Assembly (NCBI GenBank): GCA_003538135.1 | Contig: DPOR01000017.1 | Span: 7,606-71,605 of the forward strand | Direction: 5' to 3' | Source: Oscillospiraceae bacterium | GTDB taxonomy: Bacteria > Bacillota > Clostridia > Oscillospirales > Acutalibacteraceae | DNA length: 64,000 nucleotides | Shown: piece by piece, positions 44,872 to 52,400 of the stretch | Layout of the letters: each line of letters opens with the position of its first letter | How positions within the stretch are numbered: position 1 is the stretch's first letter | Made by a program: the position numbers and the translations under genes | The notes under the pieces: generated by a model | What the model was told of the DNA's origin: nothing | The model's input: only the letters and a program-made list of their open reading frames with translations | Databases searched by the model: none

Positions 44872-46620
44872 TTATTTTTCCGACAGCTCTCTGAAGCTTT
44901 TCATCATGCCCTCGACACCTGCCGAGAAGGATGACGCGGTGTGTGCGCCGATGGAGAACATCTCCTGATAGTGGGCGTAGTCCTTGAAGAACAGCTTTTC
45001 CGCAAGCTTTCCGTAGCCTGCGAAGAACATACAGTAGTCGTTATCGGGGATAATATAGCCGAGTGCGTCGTTTGCAAGACCGAACACCGCAGTGTCGCCG
45101 CCGACAATATCGCAGATGCTCTTAAAATCGCTTGCCTCGCCCGTTATACTGTTTTCCGCGAGCATATCGCCGGTGCCGCTGACAAGTCCGGGCGTTATCT
45201 CTCCGGGCACGAGCACTGCTTTGAAATCTCCGCCGAGCTCGAGATATCCCGTCTCCGTTTCAAGCTCATATACCCCTTTTTCGGGTCTGGTCATATCGAA
45301 GCACGCGAAGCCGAGCTTGCCTATCATTTTTTCGAGCGGATTATCGACTCTGAGCGCAATCTTCTTATGCACCGAGGTAAGCTTAGGCTCGAGCTCGCGC
45401 TCCTTTGCCGAACCTCTGCCTATCCTCTCGACTGCGTCTTTATACGCTTCGCCGCTGTTTTCGGGCGAGAGCAGAGGGCTCTTCTCTATCTCGTCGCGCT
45501 CCTTTGTCATGGCTAACACGAGCTTTCCGAGGTCGCGTCCGAGAGCCTCCGTCTGGCGCGTAAAGTTCTCTTCTTTAACTCCGCCCGCAGCTCTTCTCGG
45601 GTATATTCCGTTGACTGCGGCGTTGAAGAAAATGAAGTTTTCGCCCGCTTCGTTTACCGTGCGCTCCATATAGAACGGAAAATCGGCGGAGAGCATATTG
45701 CCCTTGTTGCTCTTTATCTTCAAGCCGTTCGCATATGGGTGCGCGCCGAAGTTTGCCAGAACGGTCGGGCGGGAGGCCTTGTTATCGGGCACGAAGCGCA
45801 GGCGGTTGAGGCGCGGCGAATATTCGCGCGGCGGCCGCTTGGCAAAGAGAAAGTCTCTCATTCCGTACTCGTCGAGACTCATATCGTCATAGGGCTTCTC
45901 TTCCGAATCCGAATATTTTTCAAGCTTTTCAATGCTGTTCGTGCCTATCTGCGCCGCATAGAGCCGCCCCGGCTCCATATTTCCGACTGCCTCGGCAACC
46001 GCCTTTTTGGTTTTTCTGATTATGCGGTCGATAAATTCTCCGTCAACGCTCGGCTCGGGCTGCCCGCGGGAAATCAGCTTCGATATGTTTTTAAAAAATT
46101 TCTTTCCCGTCACGCTCCATATGCCCATGGTGTCTATCGAGCTGTGCGCGTGGGTGGAGAAAACATTTATATACCCCACGTTATCGGTTCGGCTGAATGA
46201 ATCGAGCTCCCTGCGGATGCGCCGCACCGTGGTATTCGTAAGCCCTATGCAGTCAACGACGCAGAAAATCTCCGCAGCCTTCCCCTCGCCGTCGCTGAGC
46301 GCTATGACCCGCACCTTGATATCATCGAGCACTCCGCGCACCCTTCGCGGCGGCAGCGACAGGTTTCCGCCGATATAATATGCCTTTTCGCCGACATCGC
46401 GCGGCACTATGCTCTGCTCCGAAAAGCCGAGATACCAGCGATCTCCGGCGGTGTCCGCAATGCGCGCAACCGTCGGCTCCTCCTCTTTTGTTTTGCATTC
46501 TCCGAATGCCGGCGGCTCGGGCAGGAGCTTATTGAGTCCGCCTAAAAATGCGGTCATCCCGTTCTGCGCCCTGAACGCGCGCGCCGCGCCCTTTTTGAAT
46601 TTTTCGTCAAAAGTGTACAT
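44872..46620 (-). CDS. Neutral ceramidase-like hydrolase
   Basis: 582-residue protein with no evident signal peptide. YLGFSEQSIVPRDVG..YYIGG near residue 63, VVDCIGLTNTTVRRIR, NVFSTHAHSSIDTMGIW near residue 155 and FGAHPYANGL resemble the metal-binding core of neutral/alkaline ceramidases. PGEITPGLVSGTGD and GLANDALGYIIPDNDY fit the family's C-terminal part. True neutral ceramidases are secreted and have a C-terminal beta domain, which is not evident here, so the substrate could be another amide or lipid. ATG with GGGAGG upstream; an earlier TTG/CTG-type extension is rejected. Confidence 0.68.
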   Translation of the reverse strand: MYTFDEKFKKGAARAFRAQNGMTAFLGGLNKLLPEPPAFGECKTKEEEPTVARIADTAGDRWYLGFSEQSIVPRDVGEKAYYIGGNLSLPPRRVRGVLDDIKVRVIALSDGEGKAAEIFCVVDCIGLTNTTVRRIRRELDSFSRTDNVGYINVFSTHAHSSIDTMGIWSVTGKKFFKNISKLISRGQPEPSVDGEFIDRIIRKTKKAVAEAVGNMEPGRLYAAQIGTNSIEKLEKYSDSEEKPYDDMSLDEYGMRDFLFAKRPPREYSPRLNRLRFVPDNKASRPTVLANFGAHPYANGLKIKSNKGNMLSADFPFYMERTVNEAGENFIFFNAAVNGIYPRRAAGGVKEENFTRQTEALGRDLGKLVLAMTKERDEIEKSPLLSPENSGEAYKDAVERIGRGSAKERELEPKLTSVHKKIALRVDNPLEKMIGKLGFACFDMTRPEKGVYELETETGYLELGGDFKAVLVPGEITPGLVSGTGDMLAENSITGEASDFKSICDIVGGDTAVFGLANDALGYIIPDNDYCMFFAGYGKLAEKLFFKDYAHYQEMFSIGAHTASSFSAGVEGMMKSFRELSEK

Positions 46621-46755
46621 ATCGCACCTCCCGTACAGACAAAGCAATCCGCTTTATATTACATTTTATTTTGTTCTTATTTCGTTCCCTCTTTTTTGTC
46701 ATTTTCCGAGCGGCACGGAGCATATGATTTCTGTGCCCGCTTTTCTTCCGTCTTT

Positions 46756-46784
46756 ATAATACAATATTTAAAAAAATATCGCAA
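46756..46784 (-). promoter_or_regulatory. Promoter for the ceramidase-like gene
   Basis: TTGCGA at 46779-46784 and TATTAT at 46756-46761 on the minus strand, 17-bp spacer. It gives a leader of about 130 nt containing a GGCAC/GTGCC hairpin. Confidence 0.65.
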
Positions 46785-46815
46785 CCCCGCTTATTCACGG
46801 TTCGTACAAATTTTC

Positions 46816-46844
46816 TTTACTTTGATTTAATGAATTTTTACTAT
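46816..46844 (+). promoter_or_regulatory. Possible promoter for the Usp-like gene
   Basis: TTTACT at 46816-46821 and TACTAT at 46839-46844, 17-bp spacer. A second candidate is an extended -10, TGG-TATTAT, at 46861-46869 with no good -35. I cannot decide between them. Confidence 0.5.
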
Positions 46845-46874
46845 TCAGTACACAATCCGATGGTATTATATAAC

Positions 46875-46915
46875 CGTAGCGAGAGGGAAGGAAAGCCAAA
46901 CGGCTACCAACTACG
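46875..46915 (+). other. Folded leader of the Usp-like gene
   Basis: CGTAG (46875-46879) can pair with CTACG (46911-46915) around an AGCC-AAAC-GGCT hairpin. Alternatively GTAGC can pair with GCTAC (46903-46907). The two folds exclude each other, and AAAGGA, the ribosome binding site, follows directly. Purine-rich internal loops resemble small regulatory RNAs, but I match it to no known riboswitch. Confidence 0.4.
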
Positions 46916-46931
46916 AAAGGACATCAGCAAG

Positions 46932-47378
46932 ATGAAAAGCAAAAACTGTGTTCTTGTCTGTGTAACTCCGCAGAGCAAATGCGAACAGCTCATCCGCTCC
47001 GGCTCCGTCATAGCCAAGCAGTACGGAGTTCCGCTCGAGGTTCTCAGTGTATTCCATGAGAGGGACGGCGTAAGCCCCGATCCCGCGGTTCTTGAAGAGC
47101 TTTATGAATGTGCGAGGAGCGAAAACGCGCAAATGAGCGTATATTTTAACGACAGCCCCGCTATTCTCGCCGCGGTCATCGCCAAAAAGAAGGGCGCCGT
47201 TGATATCGTCACCGGCTTCCCCAAAGAGAGAAGCTCGCACTTCGTCTCCGCCCTGCACACCCTTGTGCCGGATATACAGATAAGCATGGTCGACGTTGAC
47301 GACAACGGCAAAATTTACCGCATGATCCCTCAGGACGCCCAGCAGCACTATGAAATGGTAGGCGCTCAGGGTACATAA
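46932..47378 (+). CDS. Universal stress protein-like protein
   Basis: 148 residues with the alpha/beta fold of the USP domain. The sequence VLVCVTPQSKCEQLIRSGSVIAKQYGVPLEVLSVF resembles the USP-like module of KdpD sensor kinases more than typical UspA. There is no Walker-like GxxGxxxxG loop, so ATP binding is doubtful. GAAAGGA lies about 12 bases before the ATG. Stand-alone gene with its own leader and a very long terminator hairpin. Function unknown. Confidence 0.72.
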   Translation: MKSKNCVLVCVTPQSKCEQLIRSGSVIAKQYGVPLEVLSVFHERDGVSPDPAVLEELYECARSENAQMSVYFNDSPAILAAVIAKKKGAVDIVTGFPKERSSHFVSALHTLVPDIQISMVDVDDNGKIYRMIPQDAQQHYEMVGAQGT

Positions 47379-47423
47379 ACAAGACAACTACAAACTTTTC
47401 CGGTTTTTTCATTGTTATTCTCC

Positions 47424-47472
47424 AAAAGCCAAGACAGCGAACAGAGCACTCTGTTCGCTGTCTTGGCTTTTT
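47424..47472 (+). terminator. Very long bidirectional terminator
   Basis: Arms 47424-47446 and 47449-47471 are perfectly complementary over about 22 bp with a minimal loop, flanked by A-run and T-run. It separates the convergent Usp-like and ispE genes and should work on both strands. Confidence 0.92.
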
Positions 47473-47501
47473 ATTCAAATCAAATGTAAAGCCGTTTCAC
47501 T

Positions 47502-48383
47502 TTACACCTCATTCACCGGTTCAACGCCTCTCTCGGCGGTTTTGCACAGGTGGACGCTCTTGACGAGTCCGCTGTTTTCGAGCTTGTCGCGGCATTTTTC
47601 GGCGTCGCTCTCCGACTCGAACAGGGCGAAAACGGTGGGGCCGCTTCCGCTCATCTGCGCAAGCGAGCTGCCGCAGCGGCGCATAATGCTCTTTATTCTC
47701 ACGCGCTCCGGCACCTCTATCGTCTGCTCAAAGACGTTGCCCGCGTGACGGCATATGCCCTCGAAATCGCCGTTTGCGGCGGCGTCGAGCATACCGACCT
47801 TGTTCGGATGATATATATAGTTCGCGGAATCGAAATCCCCGTAGGCGCGCGCAGTCGAGACGCCCGTTGCGGGCTTTGCGAGCACGACAAAACAGCTTTT
47901 AAGCGGCGGAAGACAGGAGAGTATGCCGCCCGTGTGCTGGGAGAGCATGGTGCCGCCCGAGATGCAAAACGGCACGTCGCTGCCGATTTTAAGCCCGATA
48001 TCGCAGAGCTTCTGCGTTCCCATATCGGTTTTAAAGAGCCTGTCCAGTCCGACGATAACTCCCGCGCCGTCCGCGCTCCCGCCGGCAAGCCCTGCTTCAA
48101 ACGGGATATGCTTTTCAATATGTATGTCAACGCCCCTGCCGACGAGCCCCGCCTCTTCGAGGAAGGCCTGCGCCGCGCGGTAGGCTATGTTCTTGCTGTC
48201 CGTAGGCAAAGCGGGCTCTGAGCAGGTCAGGCGGATAATGCCCTCGCCGTTCTCGCTCACCGTCACGATATCCGCAAGCGAGACCGACTGCATAACCATA
48301 AACAGCGAGTGGTAACCGTTCGGCAGCTTTGCCAAAATATCAAGAAAGAGATTAATTTTTGCGTTTGCCCTGAGTTCTATCAT
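47502..48383 (-). CDS. ispE: 4-diphosphocytidyl-2-C-methyl-D-erythritol kinase
   Basis: GHMP kinase of the non-mevalonate isoprenoid pathway, 293 residues. AKINLFLDILAKLPNGYHSL opens the protein, IPFEAGLAGGSADGAGVIVGL near residue 92 is the ATP-binding loop (usual form GAGLGGGSSDAA), and MSGSGPTVFALFES near 253 is motif 3. It follows the PHP gene by 16 bp and probably shares its transcript. Confidence 0.95.
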   Translation of the reverse strand: MIELRANAKINLFLDILAKLPNGYHSLFMVMQSVSLADIVTVSENGEGIIRLTCSEPALPTDSKNIAYRAAQAFLEEAGLVGRGVDIHIEKHIPFEAGLAGGSADGAGVIVGLDRLFKTDMGTQKLCDIGLKIGSDVPFCISGGTMLSQHTGGILSCLPPLKSCFVVLAKPATGVSTARAYGDFDSANYIYHPNKVGMLDAAANGDFEGICRHAGNVFEQTIEVPERVRIKSIMRRCGSSLAQMSGSGPTVFALFESESDAEKCRDKLENSGLVKSVHLCKTAERGVEPVNEV

Positions 48384-48399
48384 GACTGCACCTCTCTTT

Positions 48400-49209
48400 T
48401 CACTCTATCGGAATCTGAACGGGCATACGGTTCTGGAACAGCGTCACGCAGTCAAAGCCGCTGCGCTGCGCTATCTCTATGGCGACATCTATCCCCGCGC
48501 CGATATCCTTTGCATAGTGGGCGTCCGAGCCGACGGTCACAAATTCGCCGCCGAGCTGCTTAAAGCGTCTGACAACAGTCTCCTCGGGCATGGTCGTGCC
48601 GAGCTTCTGTCTGAGTCCCGAGGTGTTTATTTCGAGAGCCTTTTCGTTTTCGACGAGCAGAGTCAGAATCTCATCAATTTTATCGGAAAACTTTGACATA
48701 TCAACCTCTATGCCGTGCTCGCCGACGATGTATCTGAGCGGATAGGTCATATGCGCCAAGGTGTCGAACTTCGCCCAGCGCGAAAGCTTTATCAGCTCAT
48801 CAAAATATCTGTTGAGCAGGTCGGTTATATCCCATTGAGAATAATCGAGATACATAAAATCCTGCTCGTCCTTAAAATTGTGCACCGAGCCTATGACCAT
48901 ATCATAGGGTAGGTTTGAAAGTATTTCCTCGGCGGTTTTTACATCGTACATCGGCTGACCGAGCTCAACTCCCGCGCACACGAGCAGCTTGCCGCAAAAT
49001 GCCGAGCGCGCCTTTGTGACGTCTATAAACGACTGGAGCGCCACACGGTCATAGTGATCCCGTCTGTAAGCGTCCGCCTCGACATGGTCGGTAAAAGCTA
49101 TCGCCCGAAGCCCCGCCATTTCTGCGCGTTCGCACATATACATTGCCGAATGATGACCGTCCGGTGAGTTGTCTGTATGAACATGAGTGTCGATTATTCT
49201 CTGCGGCAT
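48400..49209 (-). CDS. PHP-domain phosphatase, histidinol-phosphatase (HisJ) family
   Basis: 269-residue metal-dependent phosphoesterase. DTHVHTDNSPDGHH (residues 7-20), AFTDHVEADAY, GVELGQ, GSVHNF, LAHMTYPLRY and TVGSDAHYAKDIG supply the metal ligands of the PHP fold. GGAGG precedes the ATG. No other his genes are nearby, so histidinol phosphate is only one possible substrate. First gene of a pair with ispE. Confidence 0.9.
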   Translation of the reverse strand: MPQRIIDTHVHTDNSPDGHHSAMYMCERAEMAGLRAIAFTDHVEADAYRRDHYDRVALQSFIDVTKARSAFCGKLLVCAGVELGQPMYDVKTAEEILSNLPYDMVIGSVHNFKDEQDFMYLDYSQWDITDLLNRYFDELIKLSRWAKFDTLAHMTYPLRYIVGEHGIEVDMSKFSDKIDEILTLLVENEKALEINTSGLRQKLGTTMPEETVVRRFKQLGGEFVTVGSDAHYAKDIGAGIDVAIEIAQRSGFDCVTLFQNRMPVQIPIE

Positions 49210-49315
49210 CGCTTTTCCTCCACGGTAATGACGGTTAAAGTATACAATATCATAACATATTTTTTCACTAAGTAACAGTATTAAATACAAAAAAATTCAA
49301 ATTGTTCAACCGCTA

Positions 49316-49344
49316 TTGAGGATACACATAAAATATGATAGAAT
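49316..49344 (+). promoter_or_regulatory. Promoter for the ACT-PFL pair
   Basis: TTGAGG at 49316-49321 and TAGAAT at 49339-49344, 17-bp spacer, about 60 bp before the ACT gene. Confidence 0.68.
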
Positions 49345-49403
49345 ATCTTGATACTGAATGTATACATACTATTCCGAAAAACGCACAGGAAAGGACGAAT
49401 AAA

Positions 49404-49673
49404 ATGAGAGCTGTAATGACTGTTACGGGCAAGGACATAATCGGTATTCTCGCCGAGGTATCCGGAAAATGCTCGGAGCTCAACGTGAATATAACCGAAG
49501 TGACGCAGAGCGTTTTGCAGGATCTTTTCTGCATGATAATGCTCGTTGACACGGGGAAGTGCTCCGTGCCGCTGTCCGAATTCTCCGATATAATGAGCCG
49601 CCTCGGTCAAGACCGCGGGCTCGATATCCATGTTATGCACGAGGCCGTTTTCGACTCGATGTATCATGTATAA
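49404..49673 (+). CDS. ACT domain protein (UPF0237)
   Basis: 89 residues consisting of one ACT domain: RAVMTVTGKDIIGILAEVSGKCSELNVNITEVTQSVLQDLFCMIMLVD. The family is small, cytosolic and ligand-binding, with an unknown ligand. AGGAAAGGAC precedes the ATG. It is followed after 30 bp by the PFL/UPF0210 gene, a pairing conserved across many Firmicutes and archaea, which suggests joint function. Confidence 0.93.
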   Translation: MRAVMTVTGKDIIGILAEVSGKCSELNVNITEVTQSVLQDLFCMIMLVDTGKCSVPLSEFSDIMSRLGQDRGLDIHVMHEAVFDSMYHV

Positions 49674-49703
49674 CCACGCACTTTCTGAGAGGAAGCTTTC
49701 ACT

Positions 49704-51059
49704 ATGATAAACACCAGAGACATTCTCGAAACGATACACATGATCGAGGATGAAAACTTAGATATACGCACAATCACCATGGGCATATCCCTGCTCGACT
49801 GCTGCTCGCAGGATATCGACGACTCCTGCCGCAGAGTCTACGACAAAATAGCGCGCAAGGCGGAAAAGCTTGTCAGAGTCGGCTGCGAGATTGAAAAGGA
49901 ATACGGCGTGCCGATAATCAACAAACGCATCGCCGTCACCCCTATCGCCATGCTTGCGGCAGCGTCCGGCGGCGACCCCGTAAAATATGCGCTCACGCTC
50001 GAAAAGGCGGCGCAGGCCGTCGGAGTCAACTTCATCGGCGGCTACTCCGCGCTCGTTCAAAAGGGCTTTGCCCCCGGCGACGAGGCGCTTATCAAAAGCA
50101 TACCCGAAGCCCTCGCGCGCACCGAGCACGTCTGCTCGAGTGTCAACATCGGCTCGACAAAAACCGGCATAAACATGGACGCTGTGGCGCTCATGGGCAA
50201 AATCATCAGAAAAACAGCCAAGCTCACCGCCGACAACAACTGCATCGGCGCGGCGAAGCTCGTCGTATTCTGCAACGCCCCCGAGGATAACCCGTTCATG
50301 GCGGGCGCATTCCACGGCCCCGGCGAGCCGGAGAGTGTGATAAATGTCGGCGTATCGGGTCCCGGCGTTGTCCGCTGCGCACTCAAGAAGATTCCTGACG
50401 GCAACCTCACCGACGTTGCCGACACGATAAAGAAAACCGCGTTCAAGATAACCCGTCTCGGCCAGCTCATCGCGAGCGAAGCCTCGCGCAGGCTCGACGT
50501 GCCGTTCGGCATAGTCGATCTCTCCCTCGCGCCAACGCCCGCAGTCGGCGACTCCGTGGCGCACATACTCGAGGAGATAGGGCTCGAGCAGTGCGGTGCC
50601 CACGGCACGACCGCAGCTCTGGCTCTGCTCAACGACGCCGTTAAAAAGGGCGGCACCATGGCATCCTCGCACGTCGGCGGTCTTTCCGGCGCTTTTATCC
50701 CCGTCACGGAGGACGCGGGAATGATAGACGCCGCACGCGCGGGCACACTGAAAATAGAGAAGCTTGAAGCGATGACGGCGGTCTGCTCCGTCGGCCTCGA
50801 TATGATAGTCGTACCCGGCGACACAACGGCCGATGTGCTCTCTGCCGTTATCGCGGACGAGGCGGCAATAGGCATGGTAAACTCCAAGACGACGGCAGTG
50901 AGACTCATTCCCGCCATAGGCAAGAGCGCCGGCGAGGAGCTGAACTTCGGCGGACTGCTCGGCTCGGGTCCGATAATGCCGCTTAATACCGCTTCCCCCG
51001 CAAAAATGATTTCGCGCGGCGGGCGCATACCCGCTCCGCTCCAGAGCCTCAAGAACTGA
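49704..51059 (+). CDS. PFL/UPF0210 family protein
   Basis: 451-residue cytosolic protein of the DUF711 family. It is rich in conserved glycines: FIGGYSALVQKGF, SSVNIGSTKTGINMDAV, GVSGPGVV and GAHGTTAALALLNDAVKKGG. The family was linked to a pyruvate-formate-lyase-like fold, but no reaction is established. GAGAGGAAGC lies upstream of the ATG. It follows the ACT gene and precedes rfbD by 19 bp. Confidence 0.93.
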   Translation: MINTRDILETIHMIEDENLDIRTITMGISLLDCCSQDIDDSCRRVYDKIARKAEKLVRVGCEIEKEYGVPIINKRIAVTPIAMLAAASGGDPVKYALTLEKAAQAVGVNFIGGYSALVQKGFAPGDEALIKSIPEALARTEHVCSSVNIGSTKTGINMDAVALMGKIIRKTAKLTADNNCIGAAKLVVFCNAPEDNPFMAGAFHGPGEPESVINVGVSGPGVVRCALKKIPDGNLTDVADTIKKTAFKITRLGQLIASEASRRLDVPFGIVDLSLAPTPAVGDSVAHILEEIGLEQCGAHGTTAALALLNDAVKKGGTMASSHVGGLSGAFIPVTEDAGMIDAARAGTLKIEKLEAMTAVCSVGLDMIVVPGDTTADVLSAVIADEAAIGMVNSKTTAVRLIPAIGKSAGEELNFGGLLGSGPIMPLNTASPAKMISRGGRIPAPLQSLKN

Positions 51060-51078
51060 TAAAAAGGATGTTTTTTCA

Positions 51079-51924
51079 ATGAAGGTACTAGTCACGGGCG
51101 CAAACGGACAGCTCGGCTACGATGTTATAAAGCGCCTGAACGCCCTCGGGGATGAGCCCGTGGGCGCGGACAGGGAAGAGTTCGACATAACGGACGAAAA
51201 GGCAACGGAGGAATATATTACCTCTCTTCGCCCCGACGCAGTCGTCCACTGCGCCGCCTATACCGCTGTGGACAAGGCCGAGGACGACCGCGACGCCTGC
51301 CGCAAGGTCAATGTTGACGGCACGCGAAACATCGCCCTCGCCTGCGAAAAAATCGGCGCGAAGCTCGTCTATATCAGCTCCGACTATGTTTTCGGCGGCA
51401 GCGGCACTCAGCCGCTCGAAACCGACGCTCCGAAAAATCCGCAGAATATCTACGGGATAACTAAGCTCGGCGGCGAAAAAGAGGCGGAGAAATGCAAAAA
51501 GCACTTTATCATACGCACCTCATGGGTGTTCGGAATAAACGGCGGAAACTTCGTAAAGACAATGCTGCGCCTTGCCGACTCGCACGACAGCCTGACGGTC
51601 GTTGACGACCAGACGGGCTCACCCACCTACACGCCCGACCTCGCAAGGCTCATCTGCGACATGATAAAGACCGAGAAATACGGCACATACCACGCCTCAA
51701 ACGAGGGCTTCTGCACCTGGGCTCAGTTCGCAAAAGAGATAATGCGTCAGGCGGGAAAGACTGCCGAGATAGTCCCATGCACCACCGAGCAGTACCCCGC
51801 AAAGGCCAAGCGCCCAAAAAATTCGCGGCTTTCAAAGAAATGCCTCGACCACGCAGGCTTCGACCGTCTGCCCCCGTGGCAGGATGCGCTCGCAAGATTT
51901 CTCAAAGAGCTTGATTTAGTATAA
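51079..51924 (+). CDS. rfbD: dTDP-4-dehydrorhamnose reductase
   Basis: NAD(P)H-dependent last step of dTDP-L-rhamnose synthesis, 281 residues. VTGANGQLGYDV at residues 5-16 binds the cofactor, VVHCAAYTAVDKAEDD near residue 55 is typical, and the YxxxK catalytic pair is in NIYGITKLGGE near residue 130. RTSWVFG and DDQTGSPTYTPDLA complete the signature. Separated by 31 kb from rfbA-rfbC. Confidence 0.96.
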   Translation: MKVLVTGANGQLGYDVIKRLNALGDEPVGADREEFDITDEKATEEYITSLRPDAVVHCAAYTAVDKAEDDRDACRKVNVDGTRNIALACEKIGAKLVYISSDYVFGGSGTQPLETDAPKNPQNIYGITKLGGEKEAEKCKKHFIIRTSWVFGINGGNFVKTMLRLADSHDSLTVVDDQTGSPTYTPDLARLICDMIKTEKYGTYHASNEGFCTWAQFAKEIMRQAGKTAEIVPCTTEQYPAKAKRPKNSRLSKKCLDHAGFDRLPPWQDALARFLKELDLV

Positions 51925-51940
51925 GGTTTTATAGTATAAT
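51911..51940 (+). promoter_or_regulatory. Promoter for Gls24-DAK2-recG
   Basis: TTGATT at 51911-51916 and TATAAT at 51935-51940, 18-bp spacer. It overlaps the end of rfbD. Confidence 0.7.
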
Positions 51941-51991
51941 AACCAAATGGATAGACAGTCTTACTTCTTATTTTTGAAAGGAGGACTTTCC

Positions 51992-52348
51992 TTGATAAGA
52001 CTTGAAAATCATCTCGGCGTTATCGAGATATCCCAGCCCTATTTTGCATCCCTTATCGGCAACGCCGCATCCTCTTGCTTCGGAGTTGCCGGCATGGCCA
52101 ACAGCAACGTGCGCCAGGGTCTGCGTTCCGTCTTTAAAAAGAACAGTCACTTCGCCGACCAGGGCATCAATGTACGAAAGGACGGAGAGGGTCTTATTGT
52201 TGACCTGCACATTATAGTATCCTACGGGGTCAACATATCCGCCATATGCCAGAGCATCGTCAACAAGGTCAGATACACCGTTGAAGAGGCTACGGGGCTT
52301 GAAGTCCACGCCGTCAATGTCTATGTTGACGGAATGAAGAGCGAATAA
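51992..52348 (+). CDS. Asp23/Gls24 family protein (TTG start)
   Basis: 118-residue protein of the alkaline-shock Asp23 family (YloU type). IRLENHLGVIEISQPYFASLIGNAASSCFGVAGM and IVSYGVNISAICQSIVNKVRYTVEEATGLEVHAVNVYVDG are the family core. The TTG has AAAGGAGG eight bases upstream. It precedes the DAK2 kinase, as yloU precedes yloV in Bacillus, hinting at a link to cell envelope or fatty acid handling. Confidence 0.93.
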   Translation: MIRLENHLGVIEISQPYFASLIGNAASSCFGVAGMANSNVRQGLRSVFKKNSHFADQGINVRKDGEGLIVDLHIIVSYGVNISAICQSIVNKVRYTVEEATGLEVHAVNVYVDGMKSE

Positions 52349-52400
52349 AACCGATTTGCATCGACCGCACAGCGGCAATGCTTTTGGGGGAGGAAAATTA

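Noticed and set aside
46875..46931. c-di-GMP-I (GEMM) riboswitch before the Usp-like gene
   Set aside because: A GNAAAGCC-like core caught the eye, but the conserved GCACAGGGCAAACC part and the tetraloop-receptor pair are missing.
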